A stretch of 64,000 bases of DNA from Eriocheir sinensis. Lineage: Eukaryota; Arthropoda; Malacostraca; Decapoda; Varunidae. The notes under the pieces are model-generated. The model made no database searches and had not been told where the DNA came from. It saw only the letters and a program-made list of their open reading frames with translations. The translations under genes were made by a program, and so were the position numbers. Every line of letters begins with the position of its first letter. The first letter of the stretch is position 1. The DNA lies in NCBI RefSeq assembly GCF_024679095.1, contig NC_066529.1, forward strand, positions 3,773,094-3,837,093, written 5' to 3'. Below, in pieces: positions 18,792-31,465 of this stretch.

Positions 18792-21700
18792 ATGCCGCCC
18801 CAACTTCCCACACCCACTGACGAGGTATGTTTGCTTGGCATTCTTGTCCGTAGTTTACTCTCATATATGTTATGATTATGATAGAATGCATTTAGCATAT
18901 ATGAATTTCTGATGATTGTTTATCTTAATTTCTTTAACAGCATTCAGCCATGGAGGTAATGAAGCACTTCTCAGACATGGCATACATGACAATCTTCAAA
19001 GACACGTTTGACAAGGCTACCAGTAAGTATTGATTTTGTAATAACAATTTTGTCTCCCTATAAACTTATTGCTGCTTCATTTGCAAGGGCCAAAAGTTGC
19101 TTAGAGCAGAGTTTCCCAAACTGGGATCCGGGAGAAGGCCCTAGGGGGTCCGCGACACAATGAAAGAAATTAATTTTTTTCAACTCTCCAAAAAAATATA
19201 TATACAATGAAAAATATATATCATTATTTAATTCTCTATCATCCTAGTGTCGGTGGTATTGATACTTCAGCAGGAATAAGGAAATATTAAATGTACTACT
19301 TTGTACTGGATAATACTGGGTATCCCTGTATGGTAACGATAAATTTTGTTTGGTTGGGGGTCCTCAGCTGGGACTCATCATGTCTGGGGGTCCTTGGTAT
19401 GGTCAAGTTTGGGAACCTCTGGTTTAGACTAGCACAAAGTTGTTACCTCTTCTTAAAACCAGTTGTTATTTAATTGTGTAAATATTTAATTGCTATGAGA
19501 TAGCAAGAAATGGGTAAATATATGTGGTGTGAAATAGAACATGGGATAGATCTTAGAAGATTAGGTCTGTAGTAGCTGTGGATATCACAGAGGAGAGTGA
19601 CTGCATGATGATGAGTACTAATGCGGAGAGTATACTTGTAAAAGAGACTACAGTAGAAGTTGAACAGCTTCAAACTGAATTACTTTAAGAGTGTCACTGC
19701 TGAAAGCTAAAATTTTATGAGCCCTTTCATTACTACCATTATAAAGTACAATGGAGACTTTATATAATGTGGATTTTTTTGTCATTTTCCAGAGATTCTG
19801 TATGGAAAGGAGGTTGCTGTAAATCTGGATCTTTCAAAGCGGATGATGTTCTCCTGCTACGTAAGAAATTACTGTCCTGCGCTGTTGATCATAGTCTTAC
19901 CTCAGAATCATTTGAGTGTGAAGGAGAATTTTTACTTCAGGTTCAATCAACTTTTTTTCATTTTGCCATAAAAGTTATTCCCTGTTTCTTGAGCATCAAA
20001 AAAATTAAAGGTAAGCATTCAGTGTGAAAAGATACAGGTTTATACTTGCAGTAATCTTAAGTATGTCCGCATTAGTAATCGTATTTATTGGCAGTTGTGC
20101 AGCAAAGACATGAATGCCGAGACAGCCTTGAAACAACATACAGTGTCAGGAACCCACCAAAAGGTATGTACTATGACAAGACGTACGTAGTAGGGGAGAG
20201 CGGTGACGATTCGGCCACTTTGTAAAAAAAATATTTATAGAAAAAAATTTAAGCAGATATGTAATTTTGTTGATCTCAGAATGTTCCTTCATCATTTGCC
20301 TCTTTAGGTTAATAATATTACACTTGTAGCTTTTCCAGATTCAGCAGTAGGTGATGAAATACAAGTTTTTAAATTGTCCAGATCATCCTTACCCGTGGTG
20401 ATGGTTCAGTCAGTGAGTTGGGATGGTACGGACACGCATATTACTTGGCATGATCTTAATATAACTTAATTTTGATTAGGTAATAAGCAAGAAATCATCA
20501 ATTCCAAAATATCCCTGTAAGTACAAAAATAACCTTTATATTTATATGAAAAAATAAAACAAGGATAACTATAACTATCATCTCAAGAATTGTGGAGTTA
20601 AGTCTTCCTTCTTCCTTCACACACAATATTTGAAAATAAATCAACCAAATTAACTTTTTTATAACTGTTGCAGCACATATATATCATTCAAACTGATATA
20701 AAATTAATAAAAATTATGTAAAACCAACTGCCCAGATCATCACGAATCTATGAAAAATAAGTGGCTGGTCACATTCCACTTCCAGCACAAGAGTTAGGTA
20801 TTCATGTTCTGTGGCAATACCTTCGCTGTGCATCGCTGCTTCATCATAATGATGCACAATCTGTTACTTGCCATATGCATGAAGTGAGACCTTATGATAC
20901 ATTTTGAAAATATTATATATGAGGTGAAAAAAAAAAATCTGACTTGTATCGAAAAGTACTGCAGTAAGGGGATGGTTGTCTCACGTGGGCCAAGGTATCT
21001 AAGTATATTTCACTGTCACACAAGGTCTTGCGGCTCTCAGTCCTCAGTCCCAATGTGATCTCTGGACCATCCCACTGTCTCAATCATCACCACTCTCCCC
21101 TATGTACTGCTCCTAAATCGATGTCATGTAACTTTAGGATATATTCACAGTAAGAGTTTCCTCTTTAGCATTTCAGAAACTTAAGCAGAAGCACATAAGC
21201 TTCTCAAAACAAATTGTCTTGTATTTTTTTCTATTGTTAAGGAAGTTTGGGAAAGAAAGATGTGCATTTTCTGTCCTCTCCCTCCATTACACCACTCTTT
21301 ATGTCTTTCCAGAACCTTGACAAGAAGAGGAGGGCACATCAGAGCCATACTTCCCGCCATGATGTGAAGTACCACCACAAAGACCCATCCTATGGTGACC
21401 CCAAGAGCCTGCGGAGCATGTTGTTGACCAGCCAAGTGAAGCCAGTCGGTAAGACTCCAGAACCTCAGAAGGGAATATTGCCATCCTGATATTGTATAAC
21501 CAACCATTCCCAACAATGACACTCACCAGCAGTGGAGGTATTGGCCATGCCACCACCCACACCCCCAGAGTCGGGGATGCCAACTATTATAAGGATGAGG
21601 GTGGTAATTTTTTTTACCATGTGTACCCAGCACCAGCAGGGTTTCTTAAGGGGCTATTGTGGTCAGCCCCAGCCTGTCATTAATGTTTTGTAGTGGGTGC

Positions 21701-23005
21701 TGTGAGTTATGACTTCTAGATCTTGCTTAGTGACTTAGAGTATCAATTGAGATAACCTTGTGGGTGGCTAACAATCAGAACATTTCATTATGCATTTTTA
21801 GCCATGATAGTGTATTGGATATATAACTTTCCAGTGCTGAAAATCTTCCTTGGCATAAGCAGTACCTGTTGATAATGTTGTATCCTCCTTTCAGGTTTAC
21901 AGATGATTGAGGAATACCAAGAGAGGCCTTCAGGAGGAAAACGTTACTACAAGTGTATTCTGTGTGGTGCTCACGGCAAACTGGATTCCATCTACTGGCA
22001 CACCATTGGCAACAGACACACAGAAAAATACATAGTGAGACATAAAATACCAACAAATACCTCTGTTTCATCACCCAGGAAGAATGTAACAAAGAGATTG
22101 GTGTCCACATTTAAGCATCATTGATCATCCTCAAGTGTGGACCGTATTAACACTGTCTAAATTTTCTCATCTACATTTTTCCCCTCATCCATCATTTATC
22201 TTTTTCAAATGAGATGCTTGAATCAGTGCTGCAAATGTTTGAGTATTGTTTCCTCCAGTACTCTTTAGTTGTCTCTCCGATGTGATGACTGGATAAGCAC
22301 TATCTAAATTTTCTTATCCTTGCGGGATACTCATTTTGTGATGATTTTCAGAAATCTGGTGTGGTCCTTAAAACTTCATTGCTCGATCCCAAAGACAGGG
22401 AGATGGTCCGTGAATTTCTGCTAAAAAAGGAAAAAATAACTGTGTCCGCCATTAAAACATATAAAGGTAAGTAAGCCGCATTATTATTTTTTCTTTCACA
22501 TATGCCGGGTTACTGAAACACTCCAATTCCTGAAGAGCAATGAGAGTAAAATATCATCATCATCTCTAGCTATCATAGGCCACTGCTAGACAATGACATT
22601 TCTCGATGTTCTCCACCTTTGTCTCTCTGGCGTTAGTGTTCCAGTGTTCATGACTACTAATTAGAGCATTTGCCAGAGCAGGATGGAGTACACGGACGTC
22701 AGATAAAGGGAGGGAAAAGCCTTAATGTCCTGCAGTAAACTAGTAATGGCTGAGGATGATTATGATGATGAAACACAAACTGAGTAAAATAATGACATAC
22801 AAAGTGGATACAAACTTATAAGTGACATGGAAAACTTATCATCTGTATTTATACTAACTGATGTGCACCTCTGTTTCAGATAGGAGTCTCTTCCCAAAGA
22901 TGTGGTCAGATTACAGTGACTCTTTACGATTTACAAGTCAAAGGAAGAGAGAAACACAGTGGTATGCTTCTATTTTTTTTCTCATCAGTTTTTGGTGTCA
23001 TTTAT

Positions 23006-23041
<36 letters not shown>

Positions 23042-26000
23042 AATAGAATATTCAAAATATGGTTTGATCATAAACCTTGATTTGATTTTGTTTTATGTGT
23101 TGTTATATTTCTGCCATACTAAACGGACAGACTGAATTTTGGAGCGTCTATCTATAGCTCCACCGCTGCCTGAGGATTAATCAGAATTGTTGTGAACACA
23201 CTTTACCATAAGCCTTTCCTTTTCCCACCACCTGTTGTTTAGGTACAGAGGTCAATATTTCTGTCAATTCTCTTTTGTGAATATCTTTTTTGCTTACCTT
23301 GCATAATCCTCTCTTTTGGTAGTAATGTCTGTATGTCACGGAACATGTCATAATGCTACCAGATATCAGTCTTTGCACCATCTCACTACTTTATAACCTT
23401 TCTGAGGTTACTGTATGTTTCTCTTTATCATCCTCACCAGGGCATCGGAGTGAATGTTAACTTCTGATATGCTGTGTTGATTTCCCTACATGCCTCTTAA
23501 TGTTTTAGTTCTTCATGTTGTTGTTTTTTTGTGTTTCCCAAGGGTGTCAGAGACCACCTTAGCAACTCCTTCAACGAGCAGAAAACGTCCGCACTCCTCC
23601 AGCCCAGATACTTCCTCTTGGGAATCTCCATCCTCCTCCTCTTCCAAAGCGTCTAGGAATGAAATTCAACAAAGCAGACCAAGGGAAACATCGCCTCTCT
23701 GTATGTTCCGAAACCAGTCTCCTCCTTCTCCTTCAGCTGATGACAAGCTAAAAACAAGTATGTGAAGCTTCGCTATGAAAATGTAATTTATTCATATCAT
23801 CATCTTTATAAGTATCCTTTGCAGTTAACCCATGCACTGCAGGTAACAGGAATTTCCACTCCCCCTGAGGGCTGCTGGCTGTGGGAGTTCCCACCCTCTG
23901 CTCTCCTGCCAAAATTTGTACTTCTGTGGCGTACTTGTTATGTTTAGTGGTTGATGGCAATCCTTTTTTATTTATTTATTTATTTATTTATTTATTTTTT
24001 TTTTTTTTTTACACCACCTGTACCAGAATATCATTGAATAACTGATCATGGCCACATGTGTAGAGAAAGGGGACACACCATCAGGCACATCTGACTCCTT
24101 TGTGGTGCAGCAGATAGCGTGCCAAGCCATGAATCTGCGAGTCTAGGGTTGAATCCCTGCCTGGGCAGTTGGCATGCAGCTCACTCAGCTGTTCATATTT
24201 CCTTTCAGGCTGGTCAATAAATGGGTACCTGGGGAGACCTGGGGAAGGTAAACTGTCAGGGTAATGGGTTCTTCCCACCACATGCTTAAGGGCAATGGAG
24301 AAGAGCACCGAGGTCATGTGCAACTATAGCGTATGCTCCCAACTTTACCTTACCTATCTTCTATGAGTGTGCGAAGCCTCTGTATGACACAAATTTGTAA
24401 ACTAATTGATCTAGAAAAGGTGTAGACAGTTGCGTGGGTAGGTGACAACAATTCATGCTGTATGATGGTGTGAGGCAAGGCAAGAGACTCAGGTCAAGGT
24501 CAATTGTACCTGTACAAACTGCACTTCTTTTGGACCAAAAATAGCACCTCCCAGTATCATATCTTTACCATGTTGCAGTCTATACACTTCCAGTTTATTA
24601 TATCGTGGAGAGAAAGGATTGGTGATGAGAGAGCAATATAAATTATTCTGTTTTTAACTGAAATTGCCATATAAGGCATTGTTGTAAAACACCTGTTTGT
24701 TATTAAATTATATCAGCGCCACCTTTCCACTGGAAGGATGACACTCGCCCTCTAGCCTGAAGCACATGGGTTAAAACCAAACAGCATCAAGTTTGCAGTA
24801 GGCTTCTTATAACTTTGTTTACATTGATGTTGCTCTCCTTAGAAAAAAAAGAATAATTCCATGAATGCTGAAGGTCAACCTGCTGGTCATTGTAAGATTG
24901 TTTCTGGTGTTGGAGTGTCCAGGTATTACTTTATGTTGTGAAATGTTTACCTTATACCCATGCAGTATCTCAGTGTTATGTATTGACATCCTGCCCTTCA
25001 GTATGGATCAGTATATTATCTGCAGCATGCACTTTTCCAAAAGTCAATCCTCCAAGGGTAAGATATGTTCAGCTAAGAAATAAATTTGACTTAAACAAAA
25101 AGGTGTAGCTATCCCTGTCAAGTTTGGCCCCTGAGCTCAACCTTAAAAATCACTCAGAATTTTAACTTTTACACAGGTATATATGGTCAAATGACATTCT
25201 GGCATTCAGTATACCTCATGGTGTTGGTTGTGTGGCTGTCAGCCTTTCATTATGGCTTACGATGCCCACCTTTGGCAGCCATTATCCCAGGACACACCTA
25301 ACTGTAGTGATATACACAAATTGTCAGATAAACCCTACATGTTTTGCCTTTCAAAAGATTTAATCATAACACCTATGACTTATTTGCAGTGAATCTCCAT
25401 CAGTCCCCCCAATGCAGAGATGTTGTCAAGTATGACCAGAGTGTACAGAAGTTTGACCTGGAAGAACTCATGATCCAGTTCAACTTTGTTGTGAAAACAA
25501 GCCATTTACCTGGTAAGTGGCAACAACTTAAACATGTATATTTCTTACTAGCATGAATTGTGATCACTACTTGCAACACCATTATCACCATCATCATCAT
25601 TGTTTATTTGCTATGAACATCATATGTCATGCAGGGATCTGCCACTTCTTGTAGCACATGAGGAATTGATCTACATGGAAATAAATGTTTTTACCAACAA
25701 TCCGCCTAGGAATCAAACCCGAGCCTTAAAAACATGAGGCGGATGCTCTAGTACTGAGCCGATAGGTACCCCTTGGCTCAATGCCTTCAGAGTCCATATT
25801 TGTATCTCGGTTCATTACACATGACTATCATCAAACTATATAAACAACAGCCATTGCTAGTTCATCTCAGGACAAAGGGCTTTCCCAGCTTTTGTGTTAC
25901 TTCCATTCAGGGGCTCTGAGTGGTATATGTTGTTCTAGTTTGTACTCAAGAGTATTAAATATATACTTATTGTTTGTCCTTATAAGGTCAAATCATAAAG

Positions 26001-26310
26001 GCACACACACACACACACACACACACTCCATAGTGCAATGGTTAGCACACTCGGCTCACCACTGAGAGATCCTGGGTTCGATCCCCAGGCGGAGCAGATA
26101 AGGATGGGCGATCTCCTTACACCCGCACCTCTGTCCACCCAGCAGTGAATGGGTACCAGGTATTAGCCAGGGTCGTGTCCCGCCTCTCAGGGTGGTGGTC
26201 TGGCACCTGCCGCAGCCGGAAGTTCAAAGGGCGTCATTCGCCCATGGCCCCCAAACCTTGGCTTACGCCAAACGACGAGCGCAAGCTCACAGCTCCAGTT
26301 ACATGAATAA

Positions 26311-26341
<31 letters not shown>

Positions 26342-27434
26342 TGCATGCACGCACACACTTACTTTACATTTATTTCCAGAGTTTGATATACAGACTCAAG
26401 AGGATGTCAAGGCAGCTATTGACATGATGTTTAAGATCAGCTCTGCACTTCACTTCATCACCAAAGTTAAACTTGAAAATTCACAAGAGAGTTCTAAAGA
26501 GATCATTGGCAACCTCATTCACAAGAAAAGTGTAAGTGCAGCTTCTCCTTTGTTTCTATGTTTCAGTGAGTATCAAATATCATTATCAGTACATCTATAA
26601 TAGTGGGAGGGGGTTCTGAATCTTGTAAAAAGAGAGAACTGGAGACTTCTGCTGTAGCTGCCCCCTCATAGAGAGTCCTGGAGGGAACAGGGCATCAGAG
26701 TCATAGCTTGGTAGATGTATCAGAATTATTGCTCAGTTCTTGCACTCAGCTTGGTGTTCATGCAAATATTATGAAAGATTATGATACAGTTATGACTTCC
26801 TGGTCTATATCACAACTTATTTGACCAAAACTTTTATTTATGTATTCCATAAGCCCCCCAGTAATCTCATGACTTAAAACAATATAATATTTTTTGGTAC
26901 CCTTAATGTGCAGTTGAATGTGACTTTTGCGAGAATTTATTTCCTCAGATCTAATGTTTGTGTTGGGACGTGGGTAGACCAAATACGTATACTTATGATG
27001 CAGCTAATTTTTTTTCTTCTTTTCTACAGCTATTGTCTAAGATTATGGGTAACATAAAGCTCAGAATGGAAGCAGCATTATTACAAAGTGAAGGTATGTA
27101 GTTTTTGTTGCATGTTTAGAGTGATCCATTTATATTTTGTGCCAAGTTGATGCCATGGCGGTGGTGGAAGTGCTCCTCTTCTTACATCATTTTGTCCATG
27201 CTCATTTAAATATAACTTTTTTATATCATAACAATACAGTATTATAAAAAAATAGTCATGCCTTTCATGCTATCAGTTTAAGATATTTTGGTATAATATT
27301 TCAGTAAAATACTACAGCCATAGCTTGCATGGTATTACCACTTTTTATTTTACTTGAAAAAAACAGAAATCAAAATATTAATTTAACAAAATTATAAAAT
27401 ACTTTTTGTGTATGCTTTAGGGTTTCAGTCATAG
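18792..27434 (+). CDS. Uncharacterised protein with two matrin/U1-type C2H2 zinc fingers, 13 exons, 430 aa
   Basis: I do not recognise the protein by name. Coding exons: 18792-18824, 18941-19022, 19793-19860, 20095-20163, 21313-21448, 21895-22034, 22352-22466, 22880-22961, 23543-23757, 25390-25512, 26380-26531, 27030-27093, 27421-27434. They total 1293 nt with consistent phases and a single TAG. Two fingers have five residues between the histidines, as in U1-C/matrin-type fingers: C60-x2-C63-x12-H76-x5-H82 and C150-x2-C153-x11-H165-x5-H171. Such fingers often bind double-stranded or structured RNA, so an RNA-related nuclear role is an inference. A Lys/Arg/His-rich linker follows finger 1 (about 85-105). 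Residues 245-310 are Ser/Pro-rich and probably disordered. The C-terminal 110 residues look helical. All introns are GT-AG. The last coding exon carries only a split Gly codon, Phe-Gln-Ser and the stop. Confidence 0.85.
19107..19421. mobile_element. hAT-like MITE, 315 bp, in an intron of the zinc-finger gene
   Basis: The left end CAGAGTTTCCCAAACT and right end AGTTTGGGAACCTCTG are inverted repeats of the hAT type. Flanking 8-bp sequences GCTTAGAG (19099-19106) and GTTTAGAC (19422-19429) agree at 6 of 8 positions, as for an aged 8-bp target duplication. There is no transposase frame, so it is non-autonomous. Confidence 0.85.
20193..21100. mobile_element. Non-autonomous TIR transposon, about 908 bp, TA target duplication
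   Basis: The left end GGGGAGAGCGGTGACGATT and right end AATCATCACCACTCTCCCC are inverted repeats (two mismatches), flanked on both sides by TA. Subterminal stretches (GTTGGGATGGT near 20416 and ACCATCCCACTG near 21066) are also inverted. No transposase frame. It sits 29 bp after exon 4 of the zinc-finger gene. Confidence 0.8.
22545..22775 (+). mobile_element. CATCAT / CACTGC-type dispersed element
   Basis: The copy starts ATCATCATCATC, contains TATCATAGGCCACTGCTAGA and CATTTCTCGATGTTCTCCAC, and ends near GATGATTATGATGATG. It has the layout of a short retroposon 3' region with a CAT/GAT simple repeat at its ends. It shares the GGCCACTGC core with 49.51 kb. Confidence 0.5.
22995..23040. repeat. 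(CA)n microsatellite
   Basis: CA run in the intron after exon 8 of the zinc-finger gene. Confidence 0.9.
24085..24355 (+). mobile_element. tRNA-derived SINE (family A), plus orientation
   Basis: The head contains GGTTGAATCCCTGCCTGGGC as a box B. The body contains AATGGGTACCTGGGGA, GGTAAACTGTCAGGGTAA and GAGCACCGAGGTCATG. The copy at 48.27-48.56 kb has the same body order, so this is a family with two members here. Confidence 0.8.
25585..25790 (-). mobile_element. tRNA-derived SINE head, minus orientation
   Basis: The minus strand reads TACCTATCGGCTCAGTACTA, GAGCATCCGCCTCATG and GGGTTTGATTCCTAGGCGG. Box A-like and box B-like segments are at tRNA spacing. Imperfect arms and an attached tail argue against a functional tRNA gene. 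Confidence 0.65.
26022..26305 (+). mobile_element. tRNA-derived SINE (family B), plus orientation
   Basis: The tRNA-like head has AATGGTTAGCACACTCGGCT (box A and D arm) and GGGTTCGATCCCCAGGC (box B and T arm). The body includes TGAATGGGTACCAGGTATTA and GGCTTACGCCAAACGACG. The SINE is bounded by (CA)n arrays on both sides (26002-26026, 26311-26332), one of which is probably its tail. Confidence 0.82.
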
Positions 27435-27574
27435 GAAGGAAGAAAATGGTGACAGGAAGGAGACTCAGGCCCAAAGGGAGGAAAGCTTGCTGCTGCTGCC
27501 ACTGAAGGAAAGAAGAAAGGATTGCAGTGACACAGGACAATACTGATACAAAGACAGTGCTGATACTTGTTAGT

Positions 27575-27945
27575 CACAGTGTAGTGCGGCGACTAAGCCT
27601 GATAGGTGAGCCTCCCATAACTCCCTCTGTCAGCGGGGGTACCTCTTTGGCCGACTGGTTAAGGAGTGGCTCTCCCGTCTCGCTGGTCACGGGTTCGATC
27701 CCCAGCGCCAGCATAACCTTTCCTTGTCTGGATTAATTTCTAGTGTGTTTTGTTACACATGGTGGTCGTGTTGGAGCCGTGTAGTGCGGCGACTAAGCCT
27801 GATGGGTGAGCCAACTGGTTAAAGGAGTGGCTTTCCCGTCTCGTTGGTAGCGGGTTCGATCCCCAGAGCCTGCAAAACCTTTCCTTGTCTGGATTAATTT
27901 CTCGTGTGTTTCGTTACACGCAGTAGTCGTGTGGGAGTGCAGTAA
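27575..27945 (+). mobile_element. Tandem pair of tRNA-derived SINEs (family C) after the zinc-finger stop
   Basis: Two head-to-tail units start with GTAGTGCGGCGACTAAGCCT at about 27579 and 27781. Each has a GACTGGTTAAGGAGTGG-like box A, GGGTTCGATCCCCAG box B and CCTTTCCTTGTCTGGATTAA tail. Unit two lacks about 35 bp between its start and box A. Both lie in the presumed 3' UTR of the zinc-finger gene. Confidence 0.85.
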
Positions 27946-28002
27946 AGATTAAAAATTCTGGCATTTCAACAGCAAAAAGGAAGTTGATGGAAAGTGAAAA
28001 AC

Positions 28003-28008
28003 AATAAA
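28003..28008 (+). terminator. Candidate polyadenylation signal of the zinc-finger gene
   Basis: AATAAA lies about 570 bp after the stop codon and downstream of the SINE pair. It is the first clear hexamer seen; if used, the transcript would carry both SINE copies. Confidence 0.4.
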
Positions 28009-28009
28009 C

Positions 28010-28144
28010 TTCTTAAAAAAGCAAATTGTCAGCCACTGCAAAGGAGGTAACCAAGAGGAAAACAAAATGAAAGCAAAAAAATCTGCTCGTGGCTATCTTT
28101 TTAAAAGTCCAATTTTAGATGCCAGAAGAGTAATCAATATGAAT

Positions 28145-28187
<43 letters not shown>

Positions 28188-29595
28188 TGGCATGCCGTTT
28201 GTGAGGACTATATGATAGCCATGATGGGTTAAGCCTCTTTGTGGTTGTACCTGGTTAATGCACACACACACACACACACACACACCATTGTTTGACCAAG
28301 TTCTGTAAAATCAGTTGTTTTATGTATGTGGACGAAATAATAGTTATGCTGTTATTAGTAGTGCTTTCTGTTATTGTACAGATGTTTTGGAGTTCTGAAT
28401 CTTCATAAAAAGAGATACTAGTCACTAGCATTACTGAAAGTGGAAGGTCAAATGTTTTATATTTATTTAATATAGTTGTTTGAATTTATATATTTTTTTC
28501 CACTATCCTCTGTTTCCTCATCCTGACCCTAATTGCTCAACTATTTATACAGTCAGATAACTAACGGGGAGCATGTTCCCAGTGAAACAAATACCGAACT
28601 ATATCTATCTATTGTTGTTGAGGGAATTAAATTACTGCCACACAGCATCTTGACATGAGAGTCACGCCTTGCCACGTGCCTTTGTGTGTTGTTTTCATGT
28701 GGCCTTGAGCGTCATGATTATGTAAATGGTACTTCCCCGTAAACAACGAATCTTGAGAATTCACTTTTGAATCCTTGACCGCAAGCCATCCAGTGTCACA
28801 GTTGACCGAAGTGGCAGTATCTAGTAACACTGAACGACTCCCACCCCGTTTTCTTCAAGGCTCCTCAGGGGAGTAGGACTGCTGACAACAGTGAACATTT
28901 GCTTGGGAGTGGAAGTGAGCGTGAGGCAGCACTGGTCTGAACCGTCCATGCATATTCACACGCACACACATCTCACCAGCATGGAACACGTGTGATGCTG
29001 AGTGGTGACGGGCTTTGAATCACACACCAGGTAGATATAACTTAAGTGAATGCATGATAATCGTAGCTCGTACTCAGGATTGTTTTGACTGCAGTTCCTT
29101 GAATTTCTGCCACTTGCGTTGTTATACATGTTCGGTGACTGCCTGAAGTGCTCTTATCCGGTGTATTCAGATATAGTGAATCTGCAGCCGAATGGCCAGC
29201 GCAGGGTTGTCTTGGCAGCGGACCGTGTTGAATTTTACCGCCATCCATTTCAGTCATGGGTGCCTGCTCACATACAGCGTTATAAGGCACCTGTGGGTTA
29301 TAGGACGGGGCAGACTATAACATTCGAGGTGCCATACTGATCATTTGCAGTGTTCAGTAGATGCATGGTCGGGGACGTGTCTGTGATACGGCTCCAAGTG
29401 TAGTATAGACTACTTATCTATTTCTCTTCATAGATTTTGGGGCCGTATCATTCTGAGACAATGATTATAATACTGTAGTACGGTTCCCGAATATTTAACC
29501 AGATTACCGAGGATGACGCTTAAAACACCTGTTTCTACATCAGCTGGTCGGGGCTCTGTAGCCTGACTTTTAAGCACACTCCTCGCTTTCTTGAG
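28010..29595. other. Intergenic region, no supported gene
   Basis: Contains a poly-T run (28147-28185), a (CA)n run (28260-28285) and about 1.2 kb of non-repetitive sequence. A 73-codon plus-strand frame at 29119-29340 (GDCLKCSYPVYSDIVNLQPN at residues 6-25) has no splice context or recognised domain and is not called. Confidence 0.55.
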
Positions 29596-29599
29596 CTAT

Positions 29600-30065
<466 letters not shown>

Positions 30066-31000
30066 CATTTGAATATCTTAAAAAGTTTTGATACAAGTTA
30101 GTCAACATATTGAAGTGTTCATATATGAATTTTTATGCAGATAGATTAATTTTTGTGGCGTCAGGAAGGTTTTTTGTCGCGGCGCGTGAAATGAGTCTGA
30201 TTCGGCGAATATTCGTCGCGACTTCTGGTCGAGCTCAAGCAAAAACTATTGAATCTAGGAAGGCGTGCTTGGCGGCAAAGGAAAGCTCTTTTAATACAGA
30301 CTAATGACCAGAAACAAAAATTGGAAAAAAAAATTAGAAAGCTATAAGCAAAAAACTAGAACGTGTCCAAATCGCGGCAAAAGGGCCGAAAACAGGCTGT
30401 TTTGCGACGGCTCGACGACGAACATGGAATCGAGCTATCAAGAAATCCTTCGGGTTAGTCAAACTACATTGCCAAGAGGGGCTACATGCCAAATTACAGC
30501 ATTCTAGAGGCAATAGTAAGGCCACACTAGACAAAAACGGCAAAGTGTCTGGAGTTCGTCAAAATCTCTCTCGACAGGGTTTACGTTTCGAGCTCTAGCG
30601 ACGAAACTACTGGGAGTAGGGAAATGTTATGCACCATATTTGAAAGCACATTGGCAGGGCTAAATCATTTGTTAAATAAGTTTTTTGAAACTCAAAAAAT
30701 GAGTGGGTTTCATAGTTGGGAACTCAAAATATTTTTTCAGAGACGTTTTTTTGCGAATTTATTCGATTTTTTACCCTTTCGAATCGGTTTTCGAGTCCGG
30801 TAACTAATTAAAAAAAAATATAGCCCTTTCATTTTGCCATCGATTGATACCAAAAACTTTACTGTAGCCCCATAAATAAGGGAGTTATGGCGATTCGCAC
30901 CAACGCGGTTGATTTTCCAAAATTCGCGTTTTAATGACAAGGCTGGATCAAATGTCCGTCCCATAGTATCGGGTTCAAGCACATCCTCAGTAATCACGAA
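30066..31000. other. Unassigned block adjoining the palindrome
   Basis: About 0.9 kb of non-repetitive sequence with more CG dinucleotides than its neighbours and repeated GTCGCG, GACGAA and CGAGCTC motifs. Two short plus-strand frames (30110-30304, 30304-30507) are basic and lack recognisable domains. It could belong to the same mobile element as the palindrome, but no terminal repeats were found. Confidence 0.35.
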
Positions 31001-31309
31001 AAGCTTCGCTTAGCACAACATTCGTTATTTGTTGTGGAGATCGAGGATCGAGACGGTTGTGGAGGTCGAGGTCTTCAGGGGGCGAGGAGGTTGTGGTGGT
31101 GGTGGTTGAGGATGAGGCTATAGAGGTGAAGAAGGTTGGAGGGAGCGGGTGAGAAGGCCACGGAGGCAACGTCCTTGAAATATATATGGCGATGAAAATT
31201 TGTACATTGCCTAACAGTAAGATCGGTCGTCGTTGTCGTCGTCGTAAAATTAGGAGTAAGAATAGGAGTGGTAGAAGTAGTGGTTTGTAGTAGGAACAGC
31301 GTCATCATG

Positions 31310-31315
31310 AATTTA

Positions 31316-31349
<34 letters not shown>

Positions 31350-31465
31350 GTAATAACAATATTAGTTTTGGAGTGCAGGTCTGAGCAGGTAAACCCTAAA
31401 GAGTGCATTTGTGTGTATGTTTTGGTATATATCTGACTCACACACACACACACACACACACATGG
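31310..31465. repeat. (ATA)n and (CA)n arrays
   Basis: A trinucleotide ATA run (31316-31350) and a CA run (31439-31461) in otherwise non-repetitive DNA. Leucine, isoleucine and Cys-Val frames on the minus strand come from these. Confidence 0.9.

Noticed and set aside
26030..26100. Possible functional tRNA gene
   Set aside because: Box A and box B are present, but stem pairing is incomplete and a SINE body with a (CA)n tail follows.
30110..30507. Two adjacent basic frames as a transposase
   Set aside because: They lack a DDE or HTH pattern that I can see and are short; left as an unassigned block.
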